A stretch of 64,000 nucleotides of DNA from Pseudomonas izuensis (lineage in GTDB: Bacteria > Pseudomonadota > Gammaproteobacteria > Pseudomonadales > Pseudomonadaceae), in contig NZ_WTFT01000040.1 of the NCBI RefSeq assembly GCF_009861505.1, positions 85,174 through 149,173 of the forward strand. Reading direction: 5' to 3'. This document shows, one piece after another, positions 61,346-64,000 of the stretch (position 1 is the first letter of the stretch; the number at the start of each line of letters is the position of its first letter). The position numbers were made by a program, and so were the translations under genes. The notes beneath the pieces were generated by a model. The model was not told the DNA's origin. It saw nothing but the letters and a program-made list of their open reading frames with translations, and ran no database searches.

Positions 61346-62407
61346 GTGATCGAATTGTTCAGCGGGCTGGCGCTGTTGATTGCCGGCGCCGAACTGATGG
61401 TGCGTGCAGCGGTGCGCCTGGCCGCTCGCCTGCATGTGCGACCGCTGATCATTGGCCTGACCATCGTCGCCCTCGGCAGTAGCGCACCGCAGATGGCGGT
61501 CAGCCTTCAAGCGACCCTCACACATAACGCCGACATCGCCGTCGGCAGCGTGATCGGCAGCAGCATATTCAACATCCTCGTCACCCTCGGCTTGTCAGCG
61601 CTGATCATCCCGTTGCGGGTGTCACGGCAACTGGTGCGCCTGGACATTCCCCTGATGATCGGCGCCAGCCTGCTGGTGTTCGTGCTGGCCTGGAACGAAG
61701 AGCTGACCCGCACCGACGGCACGATTTTGCTGGCGGCACTGGTGTTGTACCTGGGCTTGCTGCTGCGTCAGTCCCGGCACTCGGCTCGTCCGCATTCGAT
61801 CAGCCTCGAAGGCGAGCAGGCGCCGTGGATCAGCAGCCTGCTGATGATCTTCGTCGGTCTCGCGCTACTGGTGTACGCCGGGCATTTGCTGCTGGGCGCG
61901 GCGGTATCGGTCGCCACCGAACTGGGGTTGTCGGAGCGGATCATCGGCCTGACCATCGTCGCCATTGGAACGTCCCTGCCGGAACTCGCCACCTCGTTGA
62001 TCGCCGCCTTGCGCGGTGAGCGGGAAATCGCGGTGGGTAACGTGATCGGCAGCAACCTGTTCAATCTGCTGGGTGTGCTCGGCGTCACCGCATTGATTGC
62101 ACCATCGCCACTGTCGGTGTCGCCCAATGCCCTGGATTTCGACCTGCCGGTGATGCTCGGCGTCGCGGCGCTGTGCTTGCCGGTGTTCTATTCCGGTTAC
62201 CGGGTGACCCGCGCCGAAGGCCTGTTGTTTTTGGGCTTGTACCTGGCTTACGGCCTGCACGTGGTGTCGTTCACCACCGGTATGCCGCTGGCGGGCAAGC
62301 TTGAACACCTGATGCTGTTTTTCGTCCTGCCGGCGCTGGTGGCGTTTCTGCTGTTCACGTCACTGCGCGCCTGGCGTCGCCAACACCACAAGAAGGAATT
62401 GCCATGA
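61346..62407 (+). CDS. Calcium/sodium antiporter, CaCA family (YrbG-like)
   Basis: A 353-residue exchanger with about ten helices and two alpha repeats: GLTIVALGSSAPQMAVSL with GSVIGSSIFNILV, and GLTIVAIGTSLPELATSL with GNVIGSNLFNLLG. These are the ion-binding repeats of Na/Ca exchangers; Gln in the first replaces the usual acidic residue (SSAPQM). The annotated start is a GTG with a poor ribosome site; an ATT at 61313 behind GGAG is an alternative. The stop overlaps the next gene (ATGA). Confidence 0.9.
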   Translation: MIELFSGLALLIAGAELMVRAAVRLAARLHVRPLIIGLTIVALGSSAPQMAVSLQATLTHNADIAVGSVIGSSIFNILVTLGLSALIIPLRVSRQLVRLDIPLMIGASLLVFVLAWNEELTRTDGTILLAALVLYLGLLLRQSRHSARPHSISLEGEQAPWISSLLMIFVGLALLVYAGHLLLGAAVSVATELGLSERIIGLTIVAIGTSLPELATSLIAALRGEREIAVGNVIGSNLFNLLGVLGVTALIAPSPLSVSPNALDFDLPVMLGVAALCLPVFYSGYRVTRAEGLLFLGLYLAYGLHVVSFTTGMPLAGKLEHLMLFFVLPALVAFLLFTSLRAWRRQHHKKELP

Positions 62408-62784
62408 CCGAGAATAAAAAATCCGGCGTTGAAGTACGTCGCCAAGTGATGGGCGACGCCTTCGTCGATCGCGCGCTGGGCAACGCCACCGAGTTCACCC
62501 AGCCGTTGCAGGATTTCGTCAACGAACACGCGTGGGGCGGAGTGTGGAACCGCGAAGGGTTGCCATTGAAAACCCGCAGCCTGATTACCCTCGCCGCACT
62601 GACTGCGCTGAAGTGTCCGCAAGAGTTGAAGGGGCATGTGCGCGGCGCACTGAACAACGGTTGCACCGTGGAAGAGATCCGCGAGGCGCTGCTGCATTGC
62701 GCGGTGTATGCCGGCGTGCCGGCGGCGATCGATGCGTTTCGGGCGGCGCAGGAAGTGATCGACACTTATCAGAAGCCGGAGTAA
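62404..62784 (+). CDS. Carboxymuconolactone decarboxylase family protein
   Basis: A 126-residue CMD-family helical protein, close to PcaC in length, with TLAALTALKCPQELKGHVRGAL and EIREALLHCAVYAGVPAAIDA. It lacks the CXXC of AhpD peroxidases. A true gamma-carboxymuconolactone decarboxylase would act in protocatechuate degradation, but no pca genes are nearby, so the substrate is uncertain. It overlaps the antiporter stop by 4 nt. Confidence 0.88.
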   Translation: MTENKKSGVEVRRQVMGDAFVDRALGNATEFTQPLQDFVNEHAWGGVWNREGLPLKTRSLITLAALTALKCPQELKGHVRGALNNGCTVEEIREALLHCAVYAGVPAAIDAFRAAQEVIDTYQKPE

Positions 62785-62816
62785 CAACCCAACATTTGCA
62801 GTGACAATGAGATTGC

Positions 62817-62909
62817 CATCGCGGGCAAGCCTTGCTCCCACAGGTTTTCTGTCGGACACAACTTATTCGAACAACACGAATCCTGTGGGAGCAAGGCTTG
62901 CCCGCGATG
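62817..62909. repeat. REPIN (GGGCAAGCCTTGC type)
   Basis: Inverted REP units of the same subtype as 19362-19451, between the CMD-family gene and the convergent permease gene. Confidence 0.9.
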
Positions 62910-62939
62910 AGGCCCTGAAGAACACCGAAAATTCTGAAG

Positions 62940-63881
62940 CTAGATCCACCCACCCCACTGCAACAAAAAAATCCCGATGTTGGTGGTGACCGCCGCCATC
63001 AGCGTGGTGATGACGATGATCGCCGCCGCCAGTTCATGGTTGCCATCCGCCGCCCGGGCCATGACGAAACTGGCGGCGGCGGTCGGGCTGCCGAAGTACA
63101 GAAACAGAATCCCCAGCTCCGCCCCGCGAAAGCCCCAGAGCCACGCGCCCAGCGTCGCCAGCACCGGCAGGCCGAGCATTTTCACCAGGCTTGAACTGAG
63201 CGCCATTGAGCCGCTTTTACGCATCGCTGCGAGCGACAGAGTGCCGCCGATGCAGATCAGTGCCAGCGGCAAGGTGGTTTGCGCCAGATACTGGCCGGAC
63301 GTCTCCAGCCATCCCGGCAATCCGATCTTGAAGTAGGCAAATGGCGCCGCCACGATCACGCTGATGATCAGCGGATTGCTCAATACGCTTTTGCAGATGC
63401 TCCACGGGTCGGACTTGATCACCGGGCTGTACACCGCCAGCACGATGGTCGATAGCGTGTTGTAAAACAGGATCACCAGCGCTGCGAGAATGGCCCCGAG
63501 GGAAATCCCATAGGCACCGTACATGCTCGCCGCCAGCGCCAGGCCAATCACTCCATTGTTGCCCCGAAAGGCGCCCTGGGTGTAGATCCCGCGGTCTTCC
63601 CGCGGGCATTTCAAGATCGCCCAGCCCCAGGCGATGGCAAAGCACACCAGGGTCGCGAGGGAGAAGTAGATCAGCAGCGCTGGTTGCAACGCGGCATGCA
63701 GGTCGGCATGCAGGATGCCCAGAAACAGCAAAGCCGGCATGGTGACATTGAACACCAGTGACGACGCCGTGTGGATGAAGTTGTCGTTGATCCAGTCGAT
63801 GCGCTTGAGCAACACCCCCAGAAACAGCATGGCGAACACCGGCGCGGTGATGTTCAGGGTTTCGAGGAAAATTGCCAGCAT
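62940..63881 (-). CDS. AEC-family transporter (auxin efflux carrier fold)
   Basis: A 313-residue permease with about ten hydrophobic helices in two inverted halves, of the AEC family (bile/auxin-type carriers; MdcF and YfdV relatives). Bacterial members move dicarboxylates or unknown organic acids. A helix-break pattern SNPLIISVIVAAP is in the middle. It stands alone at the right edge. Substrate unknown. Confidence 0.88.
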   Translation of the reverse strand: MLAIFLETLNITAPVFAMLFLGVLLKRIDWINDNFIHTASSLVFNVTMPALLFLGILHADLHAALQPALLIYFSLATLVCFAIAWGWAILKCPREDRGIYTQGAFRGNNGVIGLALAASMYGAYGISLGAILAALVILFYNTLSTIVLAVYSPVIKSDPWSICKSVLSNPLIISVIVAAPFAYFKIGLPGWLETSGQYLAQTTLPLALICIGGTLSLAAMRKSGSMALSSSLVKMLGLPVLATLGAWLWGFRGAELGILFLYFGSPTAAASFVMARAADGNHELAAAIIVITTLMAAVTTNIGIFLLQWGGWI

Positions 63882-63984
63882 ACCGGGGAGAACCTTGGGT
63901 GAGCGTCGTTAGTTAGCTAATGATAAGCCACCAGGCACTTTGGCGTCTGGAAGTCCGTCATCGCGGCGGTGCGACGATTCGACA

Positions 63985-64000
63985 AGCCTTGCTCCCACAG
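63985..64000. repeat. Partial REP unit at window edge
   Basis: The sequence ends in a REP-type GACAAGCCTTGCTCCCACAG. A CATCGCGG REP-like end appears upstream at about 63959 but the unit looks interrupted. The mate, if any, is outside the window. Confidence 0.6.

Noticed and set aside
1..64000. CRISPR arrays, tRNA and rRNA genes, insertion sequences, prophage
   Set aside because: Repeats are REP/REPIN pairs or the GCTTCAA array, without regular CRISPR spacing. No transposase, integrase or RNA gene signature was seen.

Overview
This 64 kb window reads as chromosomal core sequence of a fluorescent-group Pseudomonas. The evidence is high-GC coding, dense packing, Pseudomonas-specific gene neighbourhoods (fagA-fumC-orfX-sodA; hisGDC-murA-ibaG-mla; kdsDC-lptCAB-rpoN-hpf-ptsN-rapZ-ptsO; mreBCD-maf-rng-yhdP-tldD; gatCAB) and many GTAGGAGCGAGC-type REP/REPIN elements in the spacers. 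No tRNA, rRNA, CRISPR array, insertion sequence or prophage was seen.

Layout. About 0.1-3.7 kb holds a minus-strand metabolic group: an SDR dehydrogenase, an alpha/beta hydrolase strikingly like vertebrate MEST/PEG1, a class II aldolase and a small flavodoxin. From 3.8 to 7.8 kb lies a likely blue-light module: a short LOV photoreceptor, a PilZ-like protein, a B12-independent MerR regulator of the LitR/PplR type, and the pterin genes folM-folE-folX. DUF1244 and HopJ-family genes and an aminotransferase follow (7.9-10 kb). Next are trxB, cysZ, a glycosyltransferase, an Old Yellow Enzyme, glutathione peroxidase, slyD, a DUF3565 gene, pta and a lysophospholipid-type acyltransferase (10-19.4 kb). 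Sulfate activation (cysD, fused cysNC), a Nif3 protein and the AlgW protease occupy 19.5-24.7 kb.

From 24.7 to 32.7 kb a minus-strand block carries hisC, hisD, hisG, murA, ibaG and the Mla lipid-transport operon mlaFEDCB. Divergent from it, 32.9-40 kb carries Kdo synthesis and LPS export (kdsD, kdsC, lptC, lptA, lptB), then rpoN, hpf and the nitrogen PTS genes. A ZIP metal transporter and the Fur-type fagA-fumC-orfX-sodA operon lie at 40-43.8 kb. pmbA, darP, tldD, a nitrilase-like hydrolase, yhdP, rng, maf, mreD, mreC and mreB fill 44-57.4 kb. gatCAB, a small RlpA-like lipoprotein, a Na/Ca exchanger, a carboxymuconolactone decarboxylase-family protein and an AEC permease finish the window.

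How they fit together: much of the right two thirds builds and maintains the envelope (murA, mla, kds/lpt, algW, mreBCD, yhdP, rlpA-like), with rpoN and the PTS-Ntr genes as a regulatory core. The most interesting part is the light module at 3.7-7.8 kb. Other points worth a second look are the MEST-like hydrolase, the apparent ATT start codon of mreC, and REPIN families that share their spacers.
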